64,000 nucleotides of DNA from Sporosarcina luteola (GTDB lineage Bacteria; Bacillota; Bacilli; Bacillales_A; Planococcaceae): positions 1,798,001 to 1,862,000 of the forward strand of contig NZ_JAMBNV010000001.1 of the NCBI RefSeq assembly GCF_023715245.1, read 5' to 3'. The position numbers and the translations under genes are program-made. The notes under the pieces are model-generated. The model saw nothing but the letters and a program-made list of their open reading frames with translations, was not told where the DNA came from and searched no databases. This document shows, piece by piece, positions 19,655-28,488 of this stretch. Within the stretch, counting starts at the first letter, position 1. Each line of letters opens with the position of its first letter.

Positions 19655-19927
19655 TTAATTTCTTTTTCTTTTTTCAACTAACAGCTTCAATGCTGTTCTG
19701 CCTTCGCCGTTAATTTCAATATCGGTAAATGCCGGTGCACAAACGAGGTCGCTTCCGCTTGGGGCGACGAATCCCCGTGCGATTGCGACTGCTTTGATGG
19801 CCTGATTCAATGCGCCGGCACCGACAGCCTGCATTTCTGCATACCCTTGATCCCTGATCACCGCTACGAGTGCTCCTGCGACAGAATTCGGATTAGAGCG
19901 GGATGATACCTTCAATGGACTCACCAT
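19655..19927 (-). CDS. spoVS: Stage V sporulation protein S
   Basis: SpoVS is a small Alba-like protein needed for late sporulation (coat assembly and heat resistance) in B. subtilis. The 90 residues are strongly conserved: LKVSSRSNPNSVAGALVAVI, AVGAGALNQAIKAVAIARGF and APAFTDIEINGEGRTALKL. The ATG has a perfect AAGGAGG. It lies downstream of rny and ymdB, the usual order. Confidence 0.96.
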   Translation of the reverse strand: MVSPLKVSSRSNPNSVAGALVAVIRDQGYAEMQAVGAGALNQAIKAVAIARGFVAPSGSDLVCAPAFTDIEINGEGRTALKLLVEKRKRN

Positions 19928-20011
19928 GTTTCCTCCTTGTTTTCACGATGTCTATGGAATATATTTCTCCATAAGTCATCTTATGAAAAGAAAGAGATGA
20001 TTAGACGCACA

Positions 20012-20809
20012 TCATGCTTCGAATCGATGATCCTCATTGATCATAATGCGCTCGATTGCGACCGCTTTCCCGGTTTGGTCATTAAGCTCAACAAACAACC
20101 CGTTCAATTGGGCGCGCCCTCTCTTTGGAACTTCAAATCGGACAGGCAAATTCGTACGGAAACGGTAAATGACATCCTCTTTCTTCATCCCTAATATTTC
20201 ATCATACGGTCCAGTCATTCCGGCATCCGTCAAATAGGCCGTACCCCCTGGCAAAATGCGGTCATCTGCCGTTTGAACATGTGTATGTGTACCGACGACA
20301 ACGGATGCTTTTCCATCCAGATGCCATCCCATTGCAATTTTTTCACTCGTCGCTTCTGCATGGAAATCAACGAAGATGAGCGGAGATAGTTGGCTGGCCT
20401 CTTCTATCAATTCCTCCGCCTTGTCAAACGGATCACCATGAGGTGGAAGGAATGTGCGTCCATGCAGATTGATCACCGATAATGTCACTCCATTTTTTGT
20501 AATCGTCGTCATTCCTCTTCCTGGAGCGTCATCTGAAAAATTCGCTGGACGTATCAAGTAGTCTGTCTCATCGATGAAATCGTATATTTCTTTTTGGTCC
20601 CACGTATGATTACCCATCGTCACGACGTCGACTCCCGAACGGAGTAGATCGTCGAAAATCGCTTTTGTAATGCCTCTACCGGATGCGGCATTTTCGCCGT
20701 TGGCAATGACTACATCCGCTTTGTATTTTCGTTTCAATCGCGCGATGTGATCAAAGACCATATCCCTTCCGATTGATCCTACGATATCACCTATAAATAT
20801 TACTTTCAT
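20012..20809 (-). CDS. ymdB: YmdB metallophosphoesterase
   Basis: The 265-residue dinuclear-metal phosphodiesterase of the DUF1385/TIGR00282 type hydrolyses 2',3'-cyclic nucleotides in B. subtilis and influences biofilm versus motility choice. Metal-ligand motifs appear in order: FIGDIVGSIGR, ANGENAASGRG, GNHTWDQKEI, DFHAEATSEKIAMG and GTHTHVQTADDR. The ATG at 20809 has GAGG upstream. It follows rny by 89 bases, the usual pair in RNA turnover. Confidence 0.95.
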   Translation of the reverse strand: MKVIFIGDIVGSIGRDMVFDHIARLKRKYKADVVIANGENAASGRGITKAIFDDLLRSGVDVVTMGNHTWDQKEIYDFIDETDYLIRPANFSDDAPGRGMTTITKNGVTLSVINLHGRTFLPPHGDPFDKAEELIEEASQLSPLIFVDFHAEATSEKIAMGWHLDGKASVVVGTHTHVQTADDRILPGGTAYLTDAGMTGPYDEILGMKKEDVIYRFRTNLPVRFEVPKRGRAQLNGLFVELNDQTGKAVAIERIMINEDHRFEA

Positions 20810-20898
20810 TATTTGCAACCTCTTTCTACTATTAAGAACCTAATTTGAAATGATAATAAAATGACTCCTGAACCATGGCTGGACAGGAGTCATTTTCA

Positions 20899-22467
20899 TC
20901 ATTTTGCATATTCGACTGCACGCGTTTCACGAATGACTGTCACTTTGATGTGACCCGGGTAATCGAGTTCCTCCTCGATCCGTTTCCGAATATCCCTAGC
21001 CAGGCGATGTGCTGTAATATCATCGATCTGGTCTGGTCGTACAATGATCCGCACTTCGCGGCCCGCTTGAATGGCGAATGATTTTTCCACGCCTTCGTAT
21101 GATTCCGAAATCTCTTCGAGTTTTTGTAGCCTACGAATGTAATTCTCCAGCGTTTCACTTCGTGCACCCGGCCTCGCTGCTGATAATGCGTCAGCTGCAG
21201 CTACCAATACTGCGATGACCGATGTTGCTTCCTCATCGCCGTGATGGGATGCGATACTGTTGATGACAACTGGGTGCTCTTTGTACTTCGTTGCAAGTTC
21301 TACTCCGATTTGGACATGGCTTCCTTCGACTTCATGGTCGATCGCCTTTCCGATATCATGGAGAAGTCCTGCACGCCTTGCAAGAGTGACGTCTTCGCCA
21401 ACTTCGGCTGCCAACAATCCCGCAAGATAAGCGACTTCAACTGAGTGCTTCAGGACGTTTTGACCATAGCTTGTACGGAAATGCAATCTTCCAAGGATTT
21501 TGATCAGATCCGGATGCAGATTATGAACGCCTACATCAAATGTAGTCTGTTCCCCTTTTTCACGGATCAATTCATCTACTTCCCTACGCGCCTTATCCAC
21601 CATCTCTTCAATCCGCGCTGGGTGAATCCTGCCATCTTGCACGAGTTTCTCGAGTGCGAGGCGGGCAGTTTCACGACGTACGGGATCGAACCCGGAAAGG
21701 ATTACAGCTTCCGGCGTATCGTCTATGATCAGGTCGATACCAGTCAGTGTTTCTAATGTCCTGATATTTCGACCTTCCCTTCCGATGATACGGCCTTTCA
21801 TTTCATCGTTCGGCAAGTTCACGACAGATACGGTTGTTTCTGCAACATGGTCTGCTGCAAAACGTTGCAATGCAAGGGAAAGGATTTCACGGGCTTTCTT
21901 TTCGGACTCCTCTTTTGCACGTTGCTCCGACTCTTTCGTCATTACTGCGATATCTGTGGAAAGTTCCTTCTCGACGTCATCCAGGATGATCCGTTTCGCT
22001 TCATCCCGTGTAAGGGCCGAGATTCTTTCAAGTTCCGTCTGTTGTGTCGCAACAAGATCTTCCGCCTTGCGTTCCATTTGTTCAATATGCTGTTGTCTAC
22101 TGGATAGCGCATCATCTTTGCGCTCCAGCCCTGCTTCTCTTTTATTGAGAGCATCATCTTTGCGGTCTAGATTTTCTTCCCGTTGCAAAAGACGGTTTTC
22201 CTGCTTTTGCAGTTCCGCTCTTCGTTCACGGATTTCTGATTCCGCTTCAATTCTCAGTTTGTGATTTTCATCTTTCGCTTCTAACAGTGCCTCTTTTTTC
22301 ATAGCCTCCGCTTCACGTTTCGCATCTTCCACGATTTGTTCGGCAGAGTTTTTAGCACCCGTCACTCTTGAATCATTCACTTTTTTGATAACTAAATAGA
22401 TAACAAAAGCACCGACGAACAGACCGAGCAAAGCGGAGATGATGTTTCCGATGATTCCATCTGGCAT
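20899..22467 (-). CDS. rny: Ribonuclease Y
   Basis: RNase Y is the membrane-anchored endonuclease that initiates much of mRNA decay. The 522 residues show an N-terminal transmembrane helix ([20 protein letters not shown]), a long charged coiled coil of about residues 30-200, a KH domain ([15 protein letters not shown]), and an HD domain ([13 protein letters not shown]) with ASHHGDEEA. The start is the ATG at 22467 behind GAGGTGA; an in-frame GTG three codons upstream overlaps that site. Confidence 0.96.
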   Translation of the reverse strand: MPDGIIGNIISALLGLFVGAFVIYLVIKKVNDSRVTGAKNSAEQIVEDAKREAEAMKKEALLEAKDENHKLRIEAESEIRERRAELQKQENRLLQREENLDRKDDALNKREAGLERKDDALSSRQQHIEQMERKAEDLVATQQTELERISALTRDEAKRIILDDVEKELSTDIAVMTKESEQRAKEESEKKAREILSLALQRFAADHVAETTVSVVNLPNDEMKGRIIGREGRNIRTLETLTGIDLIIDDTPEAVILSGFDPVRRETARLALEKLVQDGRIHPARIEEMVDKARREVDELIREKGEQTTFDVGVHNLHPDLIKILGRLHFRTSYGQNVLKHSVEVAYLAGLLAAEVGEDVTLARRAGLLHDIGKAIDHEVEGSHVQIGVELATKYKEHPVVINSIASHHGDEEATSVIAVLVAAADALSAARPGARSETLENYIRRLQKLEEISESYEGVEKSFAIQAGREVRIIVRPDQIDDITAHRLARDIRKRIEEELDYPGHIKVTVIRETRAVEYAK

Positions 22468-22572
22468 CCAGGTCACCTCCTCCTGCTATTCTTTTCGTTT
22501 TCAGTCGGCTCGTATATTAACATTCAACATACTGCCATTATGATTTCATTGATGTGAAATTATACAATTCTA

Positions 22573-22601
22573 ATTGTATCTATGAAATTTTGACATGTCA
22601 A
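22573..22601 (-). promoter_or_regulatory. Sigma-A promoter of rny
   Basis: A perfect TTGACA -35 (22596-22601) and TACAAT -10 (22573-22578) have a 17-base spacer on the minus strand. The -35 is part of the 12-bp palindrome TTGACATGTCAA (22590-22601), which could be an operator. Confidence 0.75.
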
Positions 22602-22697
22602 GGATTGTAAAGCTCAGACTAGGTTTTCCGAAGCTTGCCCGCAGGAGTCGAGCGGATGCTTCTTCAGACCGAATAGCTTTTAAAACTTCAGATACAA

Positions 22698-22724
22698 AAC
22701 GGACCGCCCATTAAAGGCAGTCCG
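22698..22724 (-). terminator. Terminator of recA
   Basis: CGGACCGCC (22700-22708) pairs with GGCAGTCCG (22716-22724) with one mismatch. A short U-run follows on the minus strand. It lies 12 bases after the recA stop. Confidence 0.75.
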
Positions 22725-22735
22725 CATGTAATCAA

Positions 22736-23797
22736 TTATTTCTCTTCTTCTAGAAGTAATAGATCTAGTTCTTCTTCGTCCTCGCTATGCGCTGCAATAA
22801 CGTAGTTGGCGGCAGCCATCCCATAAGAAGCTCGGATTTTGTTTGCGATTTCCGAACGGATATCCGGGTTTTCCTTCAGGAATGTCTTCGCATTTTCACG
22901 TCCTTGGCCAAGGCGCTCTCCTTCATAGGAATACCATGCGCCGCTCTTTTGTACAATTTCAAGCTCGGCACCAAGGTCGACGATTTCCCCTTCTCTGGAA
23001 ATCCCTTCCCCATACATGATATCTACTTCTGCAGTACGGAACGGAGGTGCTACTTTGTTTTTCACGACACGGATACGTGTTTTGTTACCCATGATGTCGT
23101 TTCCTTGTTTAATAGCTTCACCGCGACGTACTTCCAAACGGACCGATGAATAGAATTTCAATGCACGGCCGCCAGGTGTCACTTCAGGGTTCCCGAACAT
23201 GACGCCTACTTTTTCACGGATTTGGTTGATGAATACTGCAATAGTCTTCGATTTATTGATAGCGCCGGACAGTTTACGAAGAGCTTGGGACATGAGACGG
23301 GCTTGCAAGCCGACGTGAGAGTCGCCCATTTCCCCTTCGATTTCCGCTTTTGGCACCAATGCTGCAACGGAGTCAATAACGACGATATCGATTGCACCGC
23401 TTCGAACGAGTGCTTCTGCAATTTCAAGCGCTTGTTCGCCTGTATCTGGTTGCGATAATAGCAATTCGTCAATATTCACGCCAAGCTTTTGTGCATAAAC
23501 CGGATCCAATGCATGCTCAGCATCGATAAACGCTGCTTGTCCGCCTGAAGCTTGTACTTCCGCAATTGCATGCAATGCAACAGTTGTCTTACCGGAGCTC
23601 TCTGGTCCATAGATTTCAATGACGCGTCCTCTAGGATAGCCGCCAACCCCAAGTGCTGCATCCAGAGCAAGCGATCCGGTTGAAGACGTTGAAATCTCCC
23701 GATCGGTCTTTTCCCCCAATTTCATGACGGAACCTTTCCCGAATTGTTTTTCAATTTGTTTCAAAGCTTGGTCCAAAGCTGCTTTACGATCGCTCAA
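22736..23797 (-). CDS. recA: RecA recombinase
   Basis: RecA forms filaments on single-stranded DNA for strand exchange and stimulates LexA cleavage. The 353 residues contain the Walker [10 protein letters not shown] near residue 66, [20 protein letters not shown], the L2 region [21 protein letters not shown], and an acidic C-terminal tail ([14 protein letters not shown]). The ATG follows GGGAGGAATCG. The gene has its own promoter and LexA box. pbpX, which follows it in B. subtilis, is missing. Confidence 0.98.
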   Translation of the reverse strand: MSDRKAALDQALKQIEKQFGKGSVMKLGEKTDREISTSSTGSLALDAALGVGGYPRGRVIEIYGPESSGKTTVALHAIAEVQASGGQAAFIDAEHALDPVYAQKLGVNIDELLLSQPDTGEQALEIAEALVRSGAIDIVVIDSVAALVPKAEIEGEMGDSHVGLQARLMSQALRKLSGAINKSKTIAVFINQIREKVGVMFGNPEVTPGGRALKFYSSVRLEVRRGEAIKQGNDIMGNKTRIRVVKNKVAPPFRTAEVDIMYGEGISREGEIVDLGAELEIVQKSGAWYSYEGERLGQGRENAKTFLKENPDIRSEIANKIRASYGMAAANYVIAAHSEDEEELDLLLLEEEK

Positions 23798-23843
23798 AAA
23801 CGATTCCTCCCTTAAAAGGCGTTATTCTTTTCTTCCTGTCTCT

Positions 23844-23872
23844 ACTATACTCTTTTTATGAGAAATACTCAA
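23844..23872 (-). promoter_or_regulatory. Sigma-A promoter of recA
   Basis: On the minus strand TTGAGT (23867-23872) and TATAGT (23844-23849) have a 17-base spacer, about 50 bases before the recA start. Confidence 0.75.
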
Positions 23873-23880
23873 ATAAAAAA

Positions 23881-23894
23881 CGAACGCTTATTCG
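23881..23894 (-). promoter_or_regulatory. LexA box of recA
   Basis: On the minus strand this is CGAATAAGCGTTCG, one base from the CGAAC-N4-GTTCG consensus and nearly the same as the B. subtilis recA site as I recall it. It lies eight bases upstream of the -35. Confidence 0.8.
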
Positions 23895-23934
23895 ATTTAT
23901 TTTATCAAAATCAATTTTTAAATGAGAATGAGGC

Positions 23935-23978
23935 TTAAAATTTGATTTTAAATGAGAATAGGGGGCAAAAATCAAATT
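23935..23978 (-). terminator. Terminator of cinA
   Basis: AATTTGATTTT (23939-23949) pairs with AAAATCAAATT (23968-23978). It is A/T rich, with a U-rich tail on minus, and lies 5 bases after the cinA stop. Confidence 0.6.
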
Positions 23979-23983
23979 CCGGA

Positions 23984-25225
23984 TTATCCATTCTTCATTT
24001 CTTGAATGAGATAATAGAGAGCGAATCTGGCTGCACGTTTCCGGTTGGCATTTCTGGATCCTGAAAGGTTCAGTTTATATGTTTCCACTTTTCCATCCTG
24101 CAAAGCAATCCCGATCCAAACGGTCCCCATCGGTTTTCCATCATGCGGATCCGGTCCAGCCGCACCCGTCAATCCGATGCCGATGTCCGAACCGAATTTC
24201 CGTTTAACATTCCGCGCTAGTGCCGCTGCACATTCAGGACTGACAACGCCGAACTCATCCAGCAAGGAAGCAGGAATATCCAGCTGGACCTTCTTCGCTT
24301 CCTCATCATAGACGACCACCCCGCCTTTTAGGGAGGAACTGATGCCTGGTACATCAGCCAATTCCGCCATAAAGAGACCTGCAGTCAAGCTTTCAGCAGC
24401 GGCGATTGTCAACTGGCTTCTTATTAATAATTCAGCCGCTTTCGATGACAACGTATCATCGTCTGTGCCGTAGATGAATTGACCGACCAATGATCGGATT
24501 TCTGCTTCCACAGGCGCTATCAAGTTTTTCGCCGCCTCAATCGATTCAGCTTTTGCAGTTAACCGCAAAATGACTGAATCGGGTGATGCCAAAGGGGCGA
24601 CTGTCGGATTTGTCTGCTTCTCCAAAATGGATTGGATCCGATGCTCAAGCTCTGCTTCGCCGATTCCGTAAAATTTCAATACGCGGGAGACGATGACTTC
24701 ACGTTTCCCTAAAGTCCCGAGTAAATAGGGTATCGCTTCTTTTTCAAACATCGGTTCCATCTCATGAGGCGGTCCAGGTACTAAAATATAACTTCTACCA
24801 TTCTTTTCGATAGCCATTCCGGGTGCCATCCCGTGATTATTTATTAAAACAGTTGAACCGGAGAGCACGAGTGCTTGTTTCTTGTTATTTTCAGTCATTG
24901 TCCTGCCTGTCCGATTGAAATACGCTTCAATGGATGATAATGCTGACTGATCGATTTCAAGGTCGGCCCCAAGCATCTTGGCAATCGTTTCTTTCGTCAA
25001 ATCATCCTTTGTCGGGCCTAGCCCTCCTGAAAAGACGATAAGATCGACACGGTTTTGCGCAATCATTATCGCTTCCTCTAACCTTTTGGGATTGTCCCCG
25101 ACGACAGTATGGTAGTACACATCGATGCCGGCTTCTGCAAGACGCGAAGAGATGAAGGCTGCATTCGTATTTGTAATTTGGCCTAATAGAAGCTCAGATC
25201 CTACTGCAATGATTTCCGCTTTCAT
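23984..25225 (-). CDS. cinA: CinA, competence/damage-inducible protein (NMN amidohydrolase family)
   Basis: The 413 residues comprise an N-terminal molybdopterin-binding (COG1058) domain, with IIAVGSELLLGQITNTNA, FSGGLGPTKDDLTKE and VPGPPHEMEPMFE, and a C-terminal PncC-type domain, with AAESLTAGLFMAELADVPG and GLTGAAGPDP. The C-terminal domain of this family deamidates nicotinamide mononucleotide. In several Gram-positives cinA is co-expressed with recA during competence. It lies directly before recA; the ATG has AAGGAG. A separate recA promoter is present. Confidence 0.94.
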   Translation of the reverse strand: MKAEIIAVGSELLLGQITNTNAAFISSRLAEAGIDVYYHTVVGDNPKRLEEAIMIAQNRVDLIVFSGGLGPTKDDLTKETIAKMLGADLEIDQSALSSIEAYFNRTGRTMTENNKKQALVLSGSTVLINNHGMAPGMAIEKNGRSYILVPGPPHEMEPMFEKEAIPYLLGTLGKREVIVSRVLKFYGIGEAELEHRIQSILEKQTNPTVAPLASPDSVILRLTAKAESIEAAKNLIAPVEAEIRSLVGQFIYGTDDDTLSSKAAELLIRSQLTIAAAESLTAGLFMAELADVPGISSSLKGGVVVYDEEAKKVQLDIPASLLDEFGVVSPECAAALARNVKRKFGSDIGIGLTGAAGPDPHDGKPMGTVWIGIALQDGKVETYKLNLSGSRNANRKRAARFALYYLIQEMKNG

Positions 25226-25236
25226 TCCGCATCTCC

Positions 25237-25815
25237 TTACATGGAGTCAAGTAAGACCCGCCGGTTTTTGTAAAAATAATCAGCGCCAGACCAAATTGTA
25301 AAGAACAGGGCAATATAAAGCATGATCGAACCGAACGGAAAGTTGATTGCTTCAAAGAAAATGTTATTAAGCAATAACGAAGCGATGGCAACCAATTGAG
25401 TCGCTGTTTTGATTTTCCCCAATTGGTTTGCAGCCACGACTTCACCGCCACCCGCAAGGATAAGCCTCAATCCGGTAACGGCGAACTCCCTGCTGATGAT
25501 AATGATGACGATCCATGAAGCGGCAGATCCCAATTCCACTAAAATAATGAGAGCAGCTGAAACGAGAAGTTTATCTGCTAGCGGATCAAGGAATTTCCCC
25601 ATGTTGGTGACAAGATTATGCTTTCTCGCCAAATGACCATCAAACCAGTCCGTTGCTGCTGCGATGATGAACAACAACGCACCGATCAGTTGTTCAACAG
25701 AGAGAATGGTGCCTCCGATTGCAAATGATCCTAATCCAAAATCGACAACCATGAAAATAATAAATATCGGAATCAGCACTATTCGGGAAACTGTAATTTT
25801 GTTTGGTAAATTCAA
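25237..25815 (-). CDS. pgsA: CDP-diacylglycerol-glycerol-3-phosphate phosphatidyltransferase PgsA
   Basis: PgsA makes phosphatidylglycerol phosphate at the membrane. The roughly 192-residue integral protein carries the CDP-alcohol phosphotransferase motif starting DWFDGHLARK and ending FLDPLADK, plus about five hydrophobic segments. The TTG at 25815 gives MNLPNKITVSRI, the usual N-terminus, and has AGGTGA eight bases upstream; a GTG three codons earlier overlaps that site. It lies 11 bases before cinA. Confidence 0.94.
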   Translation of the reverse strand: MNLPNKITVSRIVLIPIFIIFMVVDFGLGSFAIGGTILSVEQLIGALLFIIAAATDWFDGHLARKHNLVTNMGKFLDPLADKLLVSAALIILVELGSAASWIVIIIISREFAVTGLRLILAGGGEVVAANQLGKIKTATQLVAIASLLLNNIFFEAINFPFGSIMLYIALFFTIWSGADYFYKNRRVLLDSM

Positions 25816-25870
25816 TAGTCTCACCTATCCTTCTGTAATGAAAAAAGTCATCTTTGTAGATGACTATTTT

Positions 25871-26749
25871 TCATTTCTCATATTCTATAAAAATGTTTTG
25901 CGTCGACTTATCAGATACGTACTCCAGCTTTTCCCCATTTACATAGATATCCGCAAATGAAGTTACCGCAACACGAATACGTACAAATTCAACATCCGAA
26001 ACATCCAACTCAATTGTTTCGCCGTTTTTCATAACCCTTGCCTGCGGTGTGAGTTCTTCTTTGTTCTCGTTCTGCACACCTATCCAAGTATCTCCAAATG
26101 TATCGATTTTCAGCTTGAATTCATCAGCATCCGTCAATGTATACGTAGAATCTTCCCCACTTGTGCCTACATACGTGAGAGCCTGTTCCTTCACTACATC
26201 CTCAGGTTCTGGATCGGTCTCAGTCGTCTCTTCCTTGTCGGATTCGTCACCGGACGCACCGCCGTCTGTATTCGTATTGCCTGACGGCGGCTGATTGCTA
26301 TCCATCGTTACCCCTTGCTCCGGCTCAACATCGAGTCCGGTCTTATTGGATGCGCCCTTCTGGAAGAAAAAGAATGTCCAAATGACGACAATGATGACGA
26401 TAATGAATAATGCCGCTATGATTTTCGGGATCATCTCATTCAGTCGGCTGTTGCCTAGTCCGCGGCTTCTTGTCATAGGTGGAGTAAGCTGTGCATTCTC
26501 TTCTTCGAGTTTTTCATGCATGGCCGATTCTTTATATAAAGATAACATTTCATCTGAATCCAAACCGACAGCTTCCGAATACTGTTTAATGAACGCACGT
26601 ACATAGAAAGCGCCGGGCATCATGCTGTAATCTTCATTTTCAATACCGGAAAGGTACCGTTTTTGAATTTTAGTTATTGATTGCAAATCATCCAGTGAAT
26701 ATCCTTTAGCTGTTCTCGCCTCTTTAAGACGATCACCTAATCCGGTCAA
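25871..26749 (-). CDS. ymfM: RodZ-like helix-turn-helix membrane protein (YmfM)
   Basis: The 292-residue protein resembles RodZ, which links MreB to the cell wall machinery. It has an N-terminal helix-turn-helix of the Xre/HTH_25 type (GDRLKEARTAKGYSLDDLQSI, QKRYLSGIENEDYS), a single transmembrane segment (IIAALFIIVIIVVIWTFFFF), an acidic threonine/serine-rich linker (EESDKEETTETDPEPED) and a C-terminal DUF4115 beta domain. The TTG at 26749 sits five bases after AGGTGA; the GTG at 26758 overlaps that site. It lies upstream of pgsA. Confidence 0.9.
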   Translation of the reverse strand: MTGLGDRLKEARTAKGYSLDDLQSITKIQKRYLSGIENEDYSMMPGAFYVRAFIKQYSEAVGLDSDEMLSLYKESAMHEKLEEENAQLTPPMTRSRGLGNSRLNEMIPKIIAALFIIVIIVVIWTFFFFQKGASNKTGLDVEPEQGVTMDSNQPPSGNTNTDGGASGDESDKEETTETDPEPEDVVKEQALTYVGTSGEDSTYTLTDADEFKLKIDTFGDTWIGVQNENKEELTPQARVMKNGETIELDVSDVEFVRIRVAVTSFADIYVNGEKLEYVSDKSTQNIFIEYEK

Positions 26750-26766
26750 TTTTATCACCTGCCTGT

Positions 26767-27564
26767 TTAAAAGTTGAACGTACCAAACCCACCCATCGGT
26801 CCGACATCGGACATCATATGGTTTTTCTCCATCATTTCATATGTAATTTCCTGGTCGGGGTCTGTCCGTAATTCAATTATATAATCAAAATCTTCCATGT
26901 CGTATTCAGAATGCTGAACGAACATGTCCGGGTGCTCGACCACTTTGATGGTAGGCATGCTCATCATTTCACGGACAAGCTGCATATGCCTTTCATCGCC
27001 GGATTTACGCGTGACAATGCCATCGAGGATAAATATATTATCCTTCGAAAACTCATCTCCCGCCAAAGTGTTCCGTACGGTTTGTTTGATCATCGTGGAA
27101 GAAAGGAAAATCCATTTCTTATTCGCACACACGCTTGCAGCTACGACAGATTCCGTCTTCCCGACCCTAGGCATACCCCGGATACCGATCAATTTATGGC
27201 CTTCCTGCTTAAACAATTCAGCCATGAAATCTACTAGGACACCCAATTCGCTTCGAATAAATCTGAAGGTCTTCCGGTCGTCGACATCCCGTTGAATATA
27301 ACGTCCATGCCTCACTGCCAGGATATCGCGTAATTTCGGTTCACGGATCTTTTTCACCTGAATGGTTTCCATCGTCGATGCAATCAATTCGAAACGCTTG
27401 ATCTGATCATCATTTTCAGTCCGGACTAGCATGCCGCGATGTCCGCCGTCCACACCGTTAATCGTTACGATGTTGACGCGCAGCATCCCTAATAGGGAAG
27501 CAATGTCTCCGAGCAAGCCTGGCCGATTCACCTGTATCTCATATTCGACATACCATTCACCCAT
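26767..27564 (-). CDS. ymfK: YmfK, DUF3388 protein
   Basis: This 265-residue cytoplasmic protein of unknown function has an N-terminal ACT-like domain (YEIQVNRPGLLGDIASLLGML) and then a P-loop-like stretch GIRGMPRVGKTESVVA near residue 130. The C-terminus is methionine and glycine rich (MMSDVGPMGGFGTF). It matches the DUF3388 family, B. subtilis YmfK, by position between the YmfI reductase and YmfM. Whether it binds nucleotide is unproven. The ATG at 27564 has AAAGGG upstream. Confidence 0.85.
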   Translation of the reverse strand: MGEWYVEYEIQVNRPGLLGDIASLLGMLRVNIVTINGVDGGHRGMLVRTENDDQIKRFELIASTMETIQVKKIREPKLRDILAVRHGRYIQRDVDDRKTFRFIRSELGVLVDFMAELFKQEGHKLIGIRGMPRVGKTESVVAASVCANKKWIFLSSTMIKQTVRNTLAGDEFSKDNIFILDGIVTRKSGDERHMQLVREMMSMPTIKVVEHPDMFVQHSEYDMEDFDYIIELRTDPDQEITYEMMEKNHMMSDVGPMGGFGTFNF

Positions 27565-27758
27565 TCGACACACCCTTTCGAACCATATTCACCATAGCGA
27601 TTTTGATTATACTGCCCCTCAAGAGCGCTTCAACTAGTAGGACGCACAAGACGCAACTTAGTTCTATAATAGCGGATTCGAGAGCTGAAGAAAAGGAAAA
27701 ACGAAAAAGAGGATAATTGTCTCCCCCGTCTCGGTGGAATCGCGTCTGGTTTTTAAGT

Positions 27759-28487
27759 TTAGATGTACCATCCGCCATTCAGCTTTACAATTTCCCCAGT
27801 CATATAATCCGCTCTGCCGCTAAGAAGGAAACTTGTAAGATCAGCCACTTGCTCGGGTTGGCCGGTTGACTGCAGAGGAATTTGATCCATGACGAGCTGT
27901 TTATCATTGAATGATAATTCGGCATTCATTTCAGTTTCTATCCAACCGGGCGCAATGGCATTCACGCGAGTTCCCGTATAAGCTGCCTCTTTTGCATACG
28001 CTTTGACGAATGCATGCTGTGCTCCCTTCACGGCGGAATACATCACTTCCCCTGCTGCACCCGTATTCCCCCAAATTGATCCAATGAATAGGACGTATGA
28101 AACTGGGTTGCTACGCAACTGAGGGGATGTGAGGCTTATGAACAATGCAGGATTCCGCATATGCACAAGCCATAAAGCATCCATATCATCGCTATTCGTG
28201 TCGGTCAATAATTTCAACATCGACTGTCCGAGAGCGACGACAATCGCTTGGACTTGTCCGATTTGTTCTGCAAGCCTTCGGGCGCCATCCTCCTTCGAAA
28301 AATCCGAATGGACAATGCGGAAGTCTCCTTCAGGATGTTTTTCTGTCAATCTCCTCTGCAAGTCAAGCGCCAGCTCTTCGTTTCGGTTGTAATGAAGATA
28401 CAAGGACCACCCGTCGGCGGCAAGTTTGCGGCTTACCGCCTCCCCAATTCCTCCGGATGAACCTAGAATTACTGCACGTTTAGTCAT
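27759..28487 (-). CDS. ymfI: YmfI, elongation factor P 5-aminopentanone reductase
   Basis: This 242-residue short-chain dehydrogenase has the Rossmann motif LGSSGGIGEAVSRKL, the catalytic SerTyrLys set with YSAVKGAQHAFVKAYA, and the C-terminal motif PGWIETEM. The B. subtilis orthologue finishes the modification of elongation factor P by reducing 5-aminopentanone to 5-aminopentanol. Position within ymfF-ymfH-ymfI-ymfK supports orthology over other SDR roles. It overlaps nothing but follows ymfH by one base; the ribosome site is weak, suggesting coupling. Confidence 0.88.
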   Translation of the reverse strand: MTKRAVILGSSGGIGEAVSRKLAADGWSLYLHYNRNEELALDLQRRLTEKHPEGDFRIVHSDFSKEDGARRLAEQIGQVQAIVVALGQSMLKLLTDTNSDDMDALWLVHMRNPALFISLTSPQLRSNPVSYVLFIGSIWGNTGAAGEVMYSAVKGAQHAFVKAYAKEAAYTGTRVNAIAPGWIETEMNAELSFNDKQLVMDQIPLQSTGQPEQVADLTSFLLSGRADYMTGEIVKLNGGWYI

Positions 28488-28488
28488 T

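Noticed and set aside
19249..19713. 154-codon plus-strand frame through the 21-bp repeats
   Set aside because: It begins antisense to miaB and ends antisense to spoVS. It has no ribosome site and crosses the spoVS terminator.
27574..27758. A small gene in the ymfJ position
   Set aside because: The 185-bp gap has only a frame without ribosome site that overlaps the neighbouring genes. It does not resemble ymfJ as I know it.
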